Of a stretch of DNA of 64,000 bases, positions 1 through 7,081 are shown one piece after another. The notes beneath the pieces were generated by a model. That model did not search any database. It was not told the DNA's origin and was given only the letters and a program-made list of their open reading frames with translations. The stretch comes from Flavobacteriaceae bacterium. Lineage in GTDB: Bacteria; Bacteroidota; Bacteroidia; Flavobacteriales; Flavobacteriaceae. The stretch spans positions 1 through 64,000 of the forward strand of contig JAKISG010000010.1 of assembly GCA_021648755.1 (NCBI GenBank), in the 5' to 3' direction. Both the position numbers and the translations under genes were made by a program. The stretch's first letter is position 1; each line of letters opens with the position of its first letter.

Positions 1-2
1 GC

Positions 3-161
3 TTAGTAAGTTTTTTAGTAAGCGATGACTTTAGAATAGGATACTCCTATGACTATACCCTAACCAAGTTAGCAGATTTCAATAGCGGTTCCCACGAAAT
101 ATTTTTACAATACGATGTTAACCTATCCCGTAAGAACCTAAAATCACCTAGATTCTTCTAA
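3..161 (+). CDS. PorP/SprF family outer-membrane protein, C-terminal end only
   Basis: Only the last 52 codons are inside the window, in an open frame from base 3 to a TAA at 159-161. The residues include LVSDDFRIGYSYDYTLTKL and end SPRFF. A short-turn barrel strand followed by an aromatic C-terminus fits the PorP/SprF family, which forms outer-membrane barrels linked to type IX secretion and gliding. The next gene, 22 bp downstream, is an OmpA/PD40 protein, the usual partner of PorP/SprF paralogues. Assignment rests on this tail and the neighbour, so it is moderately secure. Confidence 0.7.
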   Translation, partial: LVSFLVSDDFRIGYSYDYTLTKLADFNSGSHEIFLQYDVNLSRKNLKSPRFF

Positions 162-183
162 ACCAAAAAAAAAGAATATAAAT

Positions 184-1797
184 ATGAAGAAAATAACAAT
201 AATAATAGCATTAATTATGTTGAGTGTAAAAGTAACCTATGCACAAGATACAGAAAGATATACCATAAAGAATCTAGAAGTAAACGATGAATTTTCAAAC
301 TTTGGAGCCACCTATTATGGAGAGAATCAAATTATCTATGCCTCACCAAGAGCAAAATCAAGGATTATAAAAAACCTTTGGATTCCAAACGAACAACCCT
401 ATTTAGACTTATACTTAGGAACAGTAACAGAAGAAGGCGAGATAATAGACAGTCAAAAGATAAATAGAGCAGTAAACACCCGTTACCATGAATCTAGCGT
501 AGTCTATACTAGTGACATGCAAACAGTTTACTTTACTAGAGACAACTATTACGAGAAAGACCTAAACAAAGACGAAGAAGGCATGACACACCTAGCCATA
601 TATAAAGCAACTGTAAGTTCACCAAGTGAATGGACAAATATAGTACCTATGCCATTTAATAACAAAGACTACTCCGTAGGTCACCCAACCTTAAGTGCAG
701 ATGGTAAGACTCTATATTTTGTGTCCGATATACCAGGATCTTATGGGCAGACAGATATATTTAAAGTAGCCATAAACGAAGACGGTACTTATGGAGACCC
801 CGTAAATTTAGGAGCACAAGTAAACACTTCAGATAGAGAGATGTTCCCGTTTATGTCTGACGATGGTTTTTTATATTTTTCATCAGATAGAGCAGGAGGT
901 ATGGGAGACTTAGATATTTATGCCGTACGCCTAGATGCTACTACTAGTGAAGTTCAAAATTTAGGAATGCCGATTAACAGTATTAATGATGATTTTGCCT
1001 TTTTAAAGAAAAAAGGAGCAGACTACGGTTATTTTTCATCTAATAGAAGTGAAGGTCATGGAGATGATGATATTTATTATTTTAAAGAATTAGAACCATT
1101 ACAAATACCTTGTGATCAAGTAGCAGAAGGAATTGTTACTAATAAAGAAACAGGAGAAAAAATTTCAGGAGCATTGGTAATATTATTTGACGAAAAAGGA
1201 AAAGAAATGGGTAGTCAAATAGTAAAAGAAGATGCAAAATTTTCGTTTGCTGTAGATTGTAATTCAAATTATAAAGTAGTGGGCTCTAAAGAAACCTATA
1301 CAATAGATAGTAAGACCTTTACTTCAAATACAAATGTAGCGTTAGGTTTAAATTTAGACCTTAGTTTAGCAGTAGAACCAGTAGTAACAACGACACCATC
1401 GGGATTATCTAAAGATGAGTTTGACCAATGTCAAGGCGCTTTAGATTTAGTAAAAAACATTTATTTTGATTTAGATAAATCATTTATCAGACCAGATGCA
1501 GCGCTTGAGTTGAGTAAGGTAGTTAAAATTATGCAACGCTGTCCAAATATTAAGGTAGAAGCATCGTCGCATACAGACAGTAGATCTACACACGCATATA
1601 ATGAGGCTCTATCACAACGTAGAGCACAAGCAACCGTAGATTTTATCACAGAGACTGGCGGTATATTAAGAACAAGAATAAATGCTGTTGGTTATGGAGA
1701 AACAAGAATACAAAACAGATGTGTTGATGGCGTTAAATGTTCAGAAATAGAACATCAAATAAATCGTAGAACACAATTTGATGTGTCAAATTATTAA
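184..1797 (+). CDS. OmpA family protein with PD40 beta-propeller (PorE-like)
   Basis: A 537-residue exported protein with a signal peptide ending near TYAQD. Residues about 165-250 carry PD40/WD40-like repeats (HPTLSADGKTLYFVSD, FPFMSDDGFLYFSSDRAGG), followed by a short carboxypeptidase-regulatory-like beta domain near residue 320. The C-terminus from about residue 425 is an OmpA peptidoglycan-binding domain (IYFDLDKSFIRPDAALEL, then the NRRTQFDV end). This is the architecture of PorE and its many Flavobacteriaceae paralogues, which tether a PorP/SprF barrel to peptidoglycan. It follows a PorP/SprF gene by 22 bp, so the two are probably cotranscribed and act together at the cell surface. Which surface adhesin or secretion substrate they serve cannot be told. 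Confidence 0.85.
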   Translation: MKKITIIIALIMLSVKVTYAQDTERYTIKNLEVNDEFSNFGATYYGENQIIYASPRAKSRIIKNLWIPNEQPYLDLYLGTVTEEGEIIDSQKINRAVNTRYHESSVVYTSDMQTVYFTRDNYYEKDLNKDEEGMTHLAIYKATVSSPSEWTNIVPMPFNNKDYSVGHPTLSADGKTLYFVSDIPGSYGQTDIFKVAINEDGTYGDPVNLGAQVNTSDREMFPFMSDDGFLYFSSDRAGGMGDLDIYAVRLDATTSEVQNLGMPINSINDDFAFLKKKGADYGYFSSNRSEGHGDDDIYYFKELEPLQIPCDQVAEGIVTNKETGEKISGALVILFDEKGKEMGSQIVKEDAKFSFAVDCNSNYKVVGSKETYTIDSKTFTSNTNVALGLNLDLSLAVEPVVTTTPSGLSKDEFDQCQGALDLVKNIYFDLDKSFIRPDAALELSKVVKIMQRCPNIKVEASSHTDSRSTHAYNEALSQRRAQATVDFITETGGILRTRINAVGYGETRIQNRCVDGVKCSEIEHQINRRTQFDVSNY

Positions 1798-1903
1798 TGA
1801 GTTTTTAAATTTTATCTTGAAAAAACTTAGCAAGATAAATTAAACCTAACTTTGAGTAAAAAATCTAAGTTTAAAACAAAGAGTTGCTATGAATATTAAA
1901 AAT

Positions 1904-1930
1904 ACCTTTCAATTTTGAAAGGTGTTTTTT
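1904..1930 (+). terminator. Rho-independent terminator after the OmpA gene
   Basis: The arms acctttca (1904-1911) and tgaaaggt (1916-1923) pair perfectly around a 4-base loop and are followed by g and a run of T from 1925. It closes the PorP/OmpA operon before the convergent RNase H gene. Confidence 0.75.
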
Positions 1931-2001
1931 TTAGTAGTTAGGGATTAGAGTTAGTTTTTTTTGACAGTTTAAGAAAACCAACTACCACTAACCCAAAAAA
2001 A

Positions 2002-2643
2002 TTATTTTCTTTCAAAATCAGCAGGAATTTCCCCCCAAGCTTTAGTTTCCCATTTTAAAATATTTTTATGTTTTATAACCTCAGAATTATTTTTTAACCA
2101 ATAGATTGCACGATCAATAAGTTTAAATATTTTTTTATTTTCGGAAGTCTCTTTAATGGTAGTTTTAATTTTTTTTTGCCAAACCCAACTAATTGCAGTC
2201 TTGCTATCTGAATAAATTGGTAAATCTAATTTATGTTGTTTACAATAGGCTAAACCATGAACTAATGCAAGAAACTCCATTAAATTATTACTTCCACCTT
2301 TAAAAGGTCCTTGAGTAAACAATTTAGTTTTAGTATCTGTAAAAACACCTTGATATTCTGAAATACCTTTGTTATTACAAGCACCATCTACCGAAATACT
2401 TTTTGTTATTGGTTTTCCTATTTTTAATAACTTTTCTTTAGAAAGTGTTGTTTCAAAAATGGCCACACCAATATAATCTTTAGGGTTACTGTTAAACGCT
2501 TTTTTGGCAACTTCCTTTGTTTTAAAAGATTTGTATTTAACACTTTTTAAACCTTCAATTTGTTTTTTACACTCGTTCCAAGAAGTAAAAATTCCTTTTT
2601 TCCTCCCTTCCCAAACTACGTAGTATTTTTGTTTTTTGGACAA
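2002..2643 (-). CDS. rnhA: Viroplasmin-domain ribonuclease H (RNase HI type)
   Basis: A 213-residue protein in two parts. Residues about 4-50 form a viroplasmin/caulimovirus-type domain (KYYVVWEGRKKGIF then KSFKTKEVAKKAF), which binds RNA-DNA hybrids. From about residue 80 comes an RNase HI fold with the acidic residues expected for two-metal catalysis: SVDGAC, NNLMEFLALVHGL, YSDSKTA, and a last Asp in PADFERK. It removes RNA from hybrids during replication and repair. This fused form is common in Bacteroidota. It is transcribed towards the OmpA gene and separated from it by a terminator. Function is well supported; the symbol follows the family. Confidence 0.85.
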   Translation of the reverse strand: MSKKQKYYVVWEGRKKGIFTSWNECKKQIEGLKSVKYKSFKTKEVAKKAFNSNPKDYIGVAIFETTLSKEKLLKIGKPITKSISVDGACNNKGISEYQGVFTDTKTKLFTQGPFKGGSNNLMEFLALVHGLAYCKQHKLDLPIYSDSKTAISWVWQKKIKTTIKETSENKKIFKLIDRAIYWLKNNSEVIKHKNILKWETKAWGEIPADFERK

Positions 2644-2744
2644 ATTTTTTTATTCAATAGAATTTTTATTCCAATAATTTAGTATTTATATGAGTAAACG
2701 TAAATCCATAAACTACTATTTTATTGTAACAAACATACAAATTA

Positions 2745-3095
2745 TTATTTTAAACCTTTTAATCTTTCTTTTAACATAGCAATAATCTCATCTTTATCCT
2801 GCAGGGTTTTTTCATACAATTCACGTTCTTTTTCTGAAAATGCATAGTAATTTTGATTAGAGCCAAAAACTGTTTCACAATTCTGAAAAATAAACTTTTC
2901 ATCAAAACCTAATATTTGTGATGGTGTTACTTCTAACAATTTACTAATATCATTCAGTCTTGATAAATTTAAATCTACCTCATTTTTTTCTATTCTGCTG
3001 AATTGCCTTTGACTAATAGTTAATTGATTAGCCATATAATCTTGGCTATACCCTTTTAATTCTCTTATCTTTTTAATGTTTAAACCTATATCCAT
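2745..3095 (-). CDS. XRE-family helix-turn-helix regulator
   Basis: A 116-residue DNA-binding protein. Residues 5-60 form an XRE/Cro-type helix-turn-helix (IKKIRELKGYSQDYMANQL then ISQRQFSRIEKNEVDLNLSRL). The C-terminal 30 residues (SEKEREL to MLKERLKGLK) look like a coiled coil for dimerisation. It is divergent from the peptide-secretion operon. Its upstream region holds two copies of a GTC(TA)AA-N-TTAGAC dyad, 20 bp apart, overlapping its own promoter. Autoregulation, and possibly control of the island, follows by inference from that arrangement. Confidence 0.8.
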   Translation of the reverse strand: MDIGLNIKKIRELKGYSQDYMANQLTISQRQFSRIEKNEVDLNLSRLNDISKLLEVTPSQILGFDEKFIFQNCETVFGSNQNYYAFSEKERELYEKTLQDKDEIIAMLKERLKGLK

Positions 3096-3099
3096 ATTG

Positions 3100-3107
3100 C
3101 AAATATA
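3100..3107 (-). promoter_or_regulatory. -7 promoter box of the XRE regulator
   Basis: Read on the minus strand this is TATATTTG, a perfect match to the Bacteroidota TAnnTTTG box. It ends only 5 bases before the ATG at 3095, so the transcript would have almost no leader. The dyad at 3117-3129 lies where the upstream box should be, which fits autorepression. Confidence 0.5.
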
Positions 3108-3116
3108 ATAAATTTT

Positions 3117-3150
3117 GTCTAATTTAGACTTTTAATGTCATAATTTAGAC
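3117..3150. promoter_or_regulatory. Paired operator-like dyads in the XRE intergenic region
   Basis: Bases 3117-3129 read gtctaatttagac, a perfect 6+1+6 dyad (GTCTAA-t-TTAGAC). Bases 3137-3150 read gtcataatttagac, the same site with one extra base. The starts are 20 bp apart, close to two helical turns, so two repressor dimers could bind on one face. The location between a regulator and the genes it probably controls suggests binding sites for the adjacent XRE protein. Confidence 0.5.
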
Positions 3151-3291
3151 GAAAATAAATTATAAAATAAATTAAAATTACTGTTTATTTGTGTGTGAAT
3201 ATCTAAAATATAGAGATATTTTAAATAGACGTAAACTACAAGCGTCTTTAAAGTAAGTTGTAGATATATTATTAATTAAATATATAGTATT

Positions 3292-3319
3292 TTGGTGAAA
3301 ATTATAACATAACCTTTTG
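3292..3319 (+). promoter_or_regulatory. Probable promoter of the leader-peptide gene
   Basis: A TTG at 3292-3294 is followed after 17 bases by ACCTTTTG (3312-3319), seven of eight bases of TAnnTTTG with correct spacing. The peptide start codon lies 27 bases downstream. No Shine-Dalgarno sequence is visible, as is usual in this phylum. Confidence 0.4.
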
Positions 3320-3345
3320 CTATGTGTTTTTAAAAACTTATTTTT

Positions 3346-3510
3346 ATGAAAAAATTAGAATTAAATCAAATGGAAATTATTGATGGAAGTTGGAACTGGG
3401 GAAACTGTGCTGTTGGTGGTATGATGGCCGGTGCACACTTAATGGGGTTTGGTCCTTTGGGTTTAATAGGAGGTTTAGTTATAGGCTGTGCAGTTGGTGG
3501 TGTAGAATAA
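3346..3510 (+). CDS. Double-glycine-leader bacteriocin-like precursor peptide
   Basis: This 54-codon gene lies in an otherwise non-coding gap. The first 15 residues, MKKLELNQMEIIDGS, fit a double-glycine leader: Leu at -12, Met at -7, Ile at -4, Gly at -2 and Ser at -1. Cleavage by a C39 peptidase would release a 39-residue core starting WNWGNC. The core is rich in Gly (GMMAG, GLVIG and GCAVG are GxxxG motifs), hydrophobic, and has no Lys or Arg. Its only two cysteines (21 and 48) sit near its ends and could form a disulfide. The island also encodes a C39-peptidase exporter and a thioredoxin-like protein. No modification enzyme is nearby, so it is more likely an unmodified class II-type bacteriocin or signalling peptide than a lanthipeptide. 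Target and activity are unknown. Confidence 0.8.
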   Translation: MKKLELNQMEIIDGSWNWGNCAVGGMMAGAHLMGFGPLGLIGGLVIGCAVGGVE

Positions 3511-3545
3511 TTAAAAATAGAAGCTTCAATAATAATTAAATTTAC

Positions 3546-3579
3546 TGTCTGTTAACTTAATAAATTAACAGACATTTTT
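3546..3579 (+). terminator. Terminator/attenuator between precursor and transport genes
   Basis: A perfect 10-bp stem, tgtctgttaa (3546-3555) with ttaacagaca (3565-3574), encloses a 9-base loop and is followed at once by five T. The next start codon is only 2 bases further on. Partial read-through would give much precursor mRNA and little transporter mRNA, an arrangement known from many bacteriocin operons. Confidence 0.75.
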
Positions 3580-3581
3580 GT

Positions 3582-4283
3582 ATGACTAAAAGTATATTAA
3601 AATATCAATATTTGTCTTTCATTAGGGTTAGGATGACAACATTCAAGACATCTCCTGATTTTATTGTATTAATCTTAAGTTTAGCACTGTTAACTATGAT
3701 GGCATATGGAGTTTCTTCTGAAAATTTTATTGAAATAGAAACTGATAAATTGATAAATTATAATTTTTTAATCGTGTTTAATTTTTTTATAATTTTTTTT
3801 TTCGAAGGGTATATTTATAAATATAACACACCTAATTATCGTTATATTAAATTGTTATTACCATACAAGCGTAACGTTATTTTAATGATTGATTTAATAT
3901 ATGAATTGTTTAGTTATAAAGGGATTTTAATACTTTTGAATATTTGTTATTTATTTATTTTTTGTTACGTATATGAGTTGTCTATTTTACACACTTTTAA
4001 TTTAGTTGGCTTTTTATTACTTTTTATCACTTTTGTAAATTCTATTTTATTGGTAAGAATAATTAAAGAAAAAATGAAGGGTAATGCATTTGATTTTCAT
4101 AAAAATTTTTACAAAATATTTTTTACACTAATTTTAATATTGGCAGTAATTAATAGTAATTTAGATATAATTAATTTAAATAGTGTAAAAGCAATTTTTA
4201 GAATTTTAGGATTTTCAATCTTTTGTACCGTAATACTAATAATAACATTTTTTAGAATTAACTCTATAGATGATAAAATATAA
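3582..4283 (+). CDS. Multi-pass membrane protein, probable ABC permease subunit
   Basis: A 233-residue, very AT-rich gene with about six hydrophobic segments (around residues 27-45, 62-77, 113-131, 139-157, 174-190 and 203-222). No catalytic motif is visible and I do not recognise the family. It overlaps the next membrane-protein gene by 14 bp, and that one overlaps an ABC ATPase gene by 17 bp, so the three very probably form one transporter of the ABC-2 type with split membrane halves. In bacteriocin operons such transporters often give self-immunity; that role is inferred. The start at 3582 is right behind the terminator; an alternative ATG lies 17 codons downstream (RMTTFK). Confidence 0.6.
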   Translation: MTKSILKYQYLSFIRVRMTTFKTSPDFIVLILSLALLTMMAYGVSSENFIEIETDKLINYNFLIVFNFFIIFFFEGYIYKYNTPNYRYIKLLLPYKRNVILMIDLIYELFSYKGILILLNICYLFIFCYVYELSILHTFNLVGFLLLFITFVNSILLVRIIKEKMKGNAFDFHKNFYKIFFTLILILAVINSNLDIINLNSVKAIFRILGFSIFCTVILIITFFRINSIDDKI

Positions 4284-4824
4284 TGATATTAAATTTACCT
4301 ATAATATAACGAAAAAAATATTTGTAAAACTAAATTTTGTAGATATCTTAATTTTTAGTGTTTTGATAAATTTAAATAAATATTCAAGAGAGTTACATAT
4401 ACTCACATCAATTGTAATTATTAGAGGATCTTTATTAAATCACATACATACAAAATCAATAGAGTTGTTGTTCTTTTTGGCAGGAAAAAAAATAAGAAAT
4501 ATTATATTTATTAATTTTTTAATAAATAATAGCCTGTACTTGCTAATAGTCAGTCTGTTATGGTTTTTTAATTTTTTGGATTATTCATATTTTATGGAAA
4601 ACATTTTGATATTAAATTTATTAATAGCAATCTCAATTATCATAAAATATATATTACCTATTTCAATTATTAAAGATGTTGTCTTACAAGATGTTGTTAA
4701 ACTATTATTATATTTTGTTTTGTTTGGAATCTTATACATTTATATAAAATTAAGTTTGATTTTTTTAATAACAATTATTATCATTTATTCTAAAAGAACC
4801 TTAAATTATGGCGATATTAATTAA
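4270..4824 (+). CDS. Multi-pass membrane protein, second probable permease subunit
   Basis: A 184-residue hydrophobic protein with four or five membrane segments and no recognisable motif. Like its upstream neighbour it has unusually AT-rich codons and many Ile, Leu, Asn and Lys residues. Its start lies inside the end of the preceding gene and its end overlaps the ATPase gene, so the three are translationally coupled. Together with the 233-residue protein it could form the membrane domain served by the ATPase. Substrate direction (export of the peptide, or removal of it from the membrane as immunity) cannot be told from sequence. Confidence 0.6.
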   Translation: MIKYNDIKFTYNITKKIFVKLNFVDILIFSVLINLNKYSRELHILTSIVIIRGSLLNHIHTKSIELLFFLAGKKIRNIIFINFLINNSLYLLIVSLLWFFNFLDYSYFMENILILNLLIAISIIIKYILPISIIKDVVLQDVVKLLLYFVLFGILYIYIKLSLIFLITIIIIYSKRTLNYGDIN

Positions 4825-5470
4825 AAACTTGTCTAAAAAATTTAAAAATCAAATAGTCCTAGATAATGTGAATATTCACTTTAATAATAGAATTAATTTA
4901 TTAATTGGGGAGAATGGAGTTGGTAAAACAACTTTGATTAATCTTTTGGCAGGGATTTTAAAAATGGACAATGGTGAAATTTTTATAAGAGATTATAAAT
5001 TAAATTATAACAATGGTGAGTATAAGAATAATGTTGGGTTTGTTTTAAATCTACCTACTTATCCTTATCATTTTAAAATTAATGAATATCTTGATTTATT
5101 AGTTTCAATATATAAAATTGATTTATTAAAAAACAAAACCTACATAGAGAGTCTTTTAGTTTTTTTTGATTTAAAAAAGCAATTGAACAAAAAAATAAAT
5201 GAACTATCTACAGGTTATATCAAAAGAGTAAAATTGTTTTCTGCAATGATACACAACCCAAATTGTTACATATTTGATGAGCCATTTACAAGCCTAGATC
5301 AAAATTTTATTCCAAAATTAATTGATAAAATTATAGACTTATCAAAACAAAACAAACGTTTTTTAATAACTACACATATGTCACAAATAGAAAAATTAAT
5401 AGAAAACGCTTCTATTTATGAATTGAAAAATAAAATTATTATTAAAAAAATAACAGATTATGAAAAGTAA
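4808..5470 (+). CDS. ABC transporter ATP-binding protein
   Basis: A complete 220-residue nucleotide-binding domain. It has Walker A GENGVGKTT near residue 34, a degenerate signature ELSTGYIKR near 134 in place of LSGGQ, Walker B CYIFDEP near 155, and an H-loop TTHMSQIE. The STGYxKR form of the signature is frequent in ABC-2-type efflux and bacteriocin-immunity ATPases. It overlaps the membrane-protein gene before it (17 bp) and the one after it (11 bp), so it is part of a tight operon. Its partners are most probably the 233- and 184-residue membrane proteins. Confidence 0.9.
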   Translation: MAILIKNLSKKFKNQIVLDNVNIHFNNRINLLIGENGVGKTTLINLLAGILKMDNGEIFIRDYKLNYNNGEYKNNVGFVLNLPTYPYHFKINEYLDLLVSIYKIDLLKNKTYIESLLVFFDLKKQLNKKINELSTGYIKRVKLFSAMIHNPNCYIFDEPFTSLDQNFIPKLIDKIIDLSKQNKRFLITTHMSQIEKLIENASIYELKNKIIIKKITDYEK

Positions 5471-6104
5471 ATATTACCTTCTTGTACTTTTAGGTTTATC
5501 ATTTCTTATTAATTTTTCATCAAAATATTTTATTGATTTCAAAGAGTTAACGTATAATTTTTATTCTGAACAACTAGCCCAAGAACAGCTAGAAAAATTA
5601 ATAGAAAATCAAGAAAAATGGTCATGGTTAGTCTATATTGTTTTATTAATAATAGTATTACTACGTAGCAGTTTAGTAGCCTTATGCCTAAGTGTAGGTA
5701 ATTTTTTCTACAATATAGATGAAGATGAGGAGCAAGAACCAAAATTTAAACAATTTTTTAGAATTGCTTTATTAGGTGAGTTTGTGTTATTATTTGTTGG
5801 TGTTTTTAAACTACTCTACTTTTTATTTATACAAACAGACTATACACTTCTAGACTTACAGCAGTATTACCCATTATCTTTTGTAAACTTTTTAGATTTA
5901 GAAACCCTAGAAGCTTGGTTGGTTTACCCACTACAAACGGTTAACTTATTTGAAATAGCCTACTTTTTTGTATTGGTTTATGGTTTGCATAAATTACTTA
6001 AAAACAAATATTGGCGTAGTTTTGAGATGGTAGCCGTTAGTTATGGTACTGGCTTGGCTATTTGGTTGGGTTTAGTTATGTTTTTAACTTTAAATATGAG
6101 TTAA
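5460..6104 (+). CDS. Five-helix membrane protein of the peptide island
   Basis: I do not recognise the family. The 214-residue protein has about five membrane segments (near residues 5-25, 57-80, 99-121, 158-176 and 190-211), an acidic loop IDEDEEQEP near residue 88, and a Trp/Tyr-rich centre. The gene overlaps the ABC ATPase gene by 11 bp, so it belongs to the operon, although its base composition is less extreme than that of the preceding genes. Its place between an ABC transporter and an exporter suggests an immunity or accessory-secretion role. Confidence 0.55.
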   Translation: MKSKYYLLVLLGLSFLINFSSKYFIDFKELTYNFYSEQLAQEQLEKLIENQEKWSWLVYIVLLIIVLLRSSLVALCLSVGNFFYNIDEDEEQEPKFKQFFRIALLGEFVLLFVGVFKLLYFLFIQTDYTLLDLQQYYPLSFVNFLDLETLEAWLVYPLQTVNLFEIAYFFVLVYGLHKLLKNKYWRSFEMVAVSYGTGLAIWLGLVMFLTLNMS

Positions 6105-6123
6105 AAAAGGTTTTGTCTTTTTT

Positions 6124-6157
6124 AAGACTTATGACTTTTAGATGTAAGACTTATGAC
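6124..6157. repeat. Short direct repeat aagacttatgac x2
   Basis: The 12-mer aagacttatgac occurs at 6124-6135 and 6146-6157, 22 bp apart, in the gap after the five-helix membrane protein gene. It could be replication slippage or a binding site. Confidence 0.4.
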
Positions 6158-6212
6158 GTTTTTTTTAGCTAGAAAATGTTTTATTAGAAAAAAATTGAGA
6201 TTATAATAATAG

Positions 6213-6232
6213 ATTCCTGCCTTCGCAGGAAT
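6213..6232. repeat. Extragenic palindrome attcctgc-cttc-gcaggaat
   Basis: A perfect 8-bp stem with a cttc loop, followed by gaca. It resembles the small extragenic palindromic repeats dispersed in many bacterial genomes. It is more G+C-rich than its surroundings, which points to a mobile or REP-like origin. Other copies would be expected outside this window. Confidence 0.5.
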
Positions 6233-6299
6233 GACAGTAGGGAAATCAGAAGGAAAAAATAAAAATCTACGTTAATTTGCGATATCTGCGGGAAAAATC

Positions 6300-6815
6300 A
6301 TGAGAAAAAAAATAAAAATAGTACTAGCCGTTTTCTTAATAAGTGTAGTTTCTTATTTGACTTATAATATTGTAATTAATTTAAAGCAAAAAAAAGAGTT
6401 GGCAGAACGTATTAAAAACATACCTAATTTTAATTTTAAAAAATTAGACAACACTTATTTTACACAAAATAATATAAGTAAAACACTATCTAAACTTTTT
6501 ATTTACTACAATAGTGAATGCGATTTTTGTAAGTCTGAAGCCACGCAAATTTATAATAATTTAGAAAGTTTAAAAAATGTACAAATTATTTTTGTTTCAC
6601 ATGAAGAACAGTTGGCTATTAAATTATTTGCTGAAGCTAACAAGTTAAACCAACAAGATAATATTGTTTTTTTAGAAGATGAAAAGCTAAGATTTTCTAA
6701 AATATTTGCTGCTAGAACAATACCTTATATGTTGCTATACAATAAAGACAATGTCTTAATTAAAAAATTTAGAGGTGCTACTAAAATTGAAAAAGTTTTA
6801 GACCTTTTAGAATGA
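6300..6815 (+). CDS. Membrane-anchored thioredoxin-like protein
   Basis: A 171-residue protein with an N-terminal membrane anchor (residues about 6-26) and a periplasmic thioredoxin fold. The redox motif is CDFC (Cys74 and Cys77, in YYNSECDFCKSE), and the cis-proline loop is RTIPYMLLYN. It lies between the five-helix membrane protein and the C39 exporter of the island. A periplasmic thiol oxidoreductase beside a precursor with exactly two cysteines suggests that it forms or isomerises the core peptide's disulfide; this is inference. Family members also serve in cytochrome c maturation, but no such genes are nearby. Confidence 0.75.
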   Translation: MRKKIKIVLAVFLISVVSYLTYNIVINLKQKKELAERIKNIPNFNFKKLDNTYFTQNNISKTLSKLFIYYNSECDFCKSEATQIYNNLESLKNVQIIFVSHEEQLAIKLFAEANKLNQQDNIVFLEDEKLRFSKIFAARTIPYMLLYNKDNVLIKKFRGATKIEKVLDLLE

Positions 6816-6828
6816 TCTATAAGTTGCG

Positions 6829-6925
6829 AATGTCATTTCGATAGAATGAGGTACGAATGACGAGAAATCTAATTAATAAAGAAGAGATTTCTCGTAGCTC
6901 TTTCAGGATCTGTCGAAATGACATT
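6829..6925. repeat. Nested inverted repeat (REP/MITE-like) before the exporter gene
   Basis: The outer 15-bp arms, 6829-6843 and 6911-6925, pair with one G-T wobble (aatgtcatttcgata against tgtcgaaatgacatt). An inner perfect 10-bp stem pairs cgagaaatct (6861-6870) with agatttctcg (6885-6894). The 97-bp element resembles the dispersed extragenic palindromes of Bacteroidota. It contains no gene. Confidence 0.6.
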
Positions 6926-7081
6926 GTGCAATAGTTAAGTACAATAATGTGTTAATAAAATCTGTGTCAATAAAAATCATACAAATTCGTGAATTCTGAG
7001 GGTTCTGTGTGCAACCAAAAAAAGAAACGAATCTGTGTATAATCCGTTAAAAATCCGTGTGTTCTAATAAAATAAATATCT

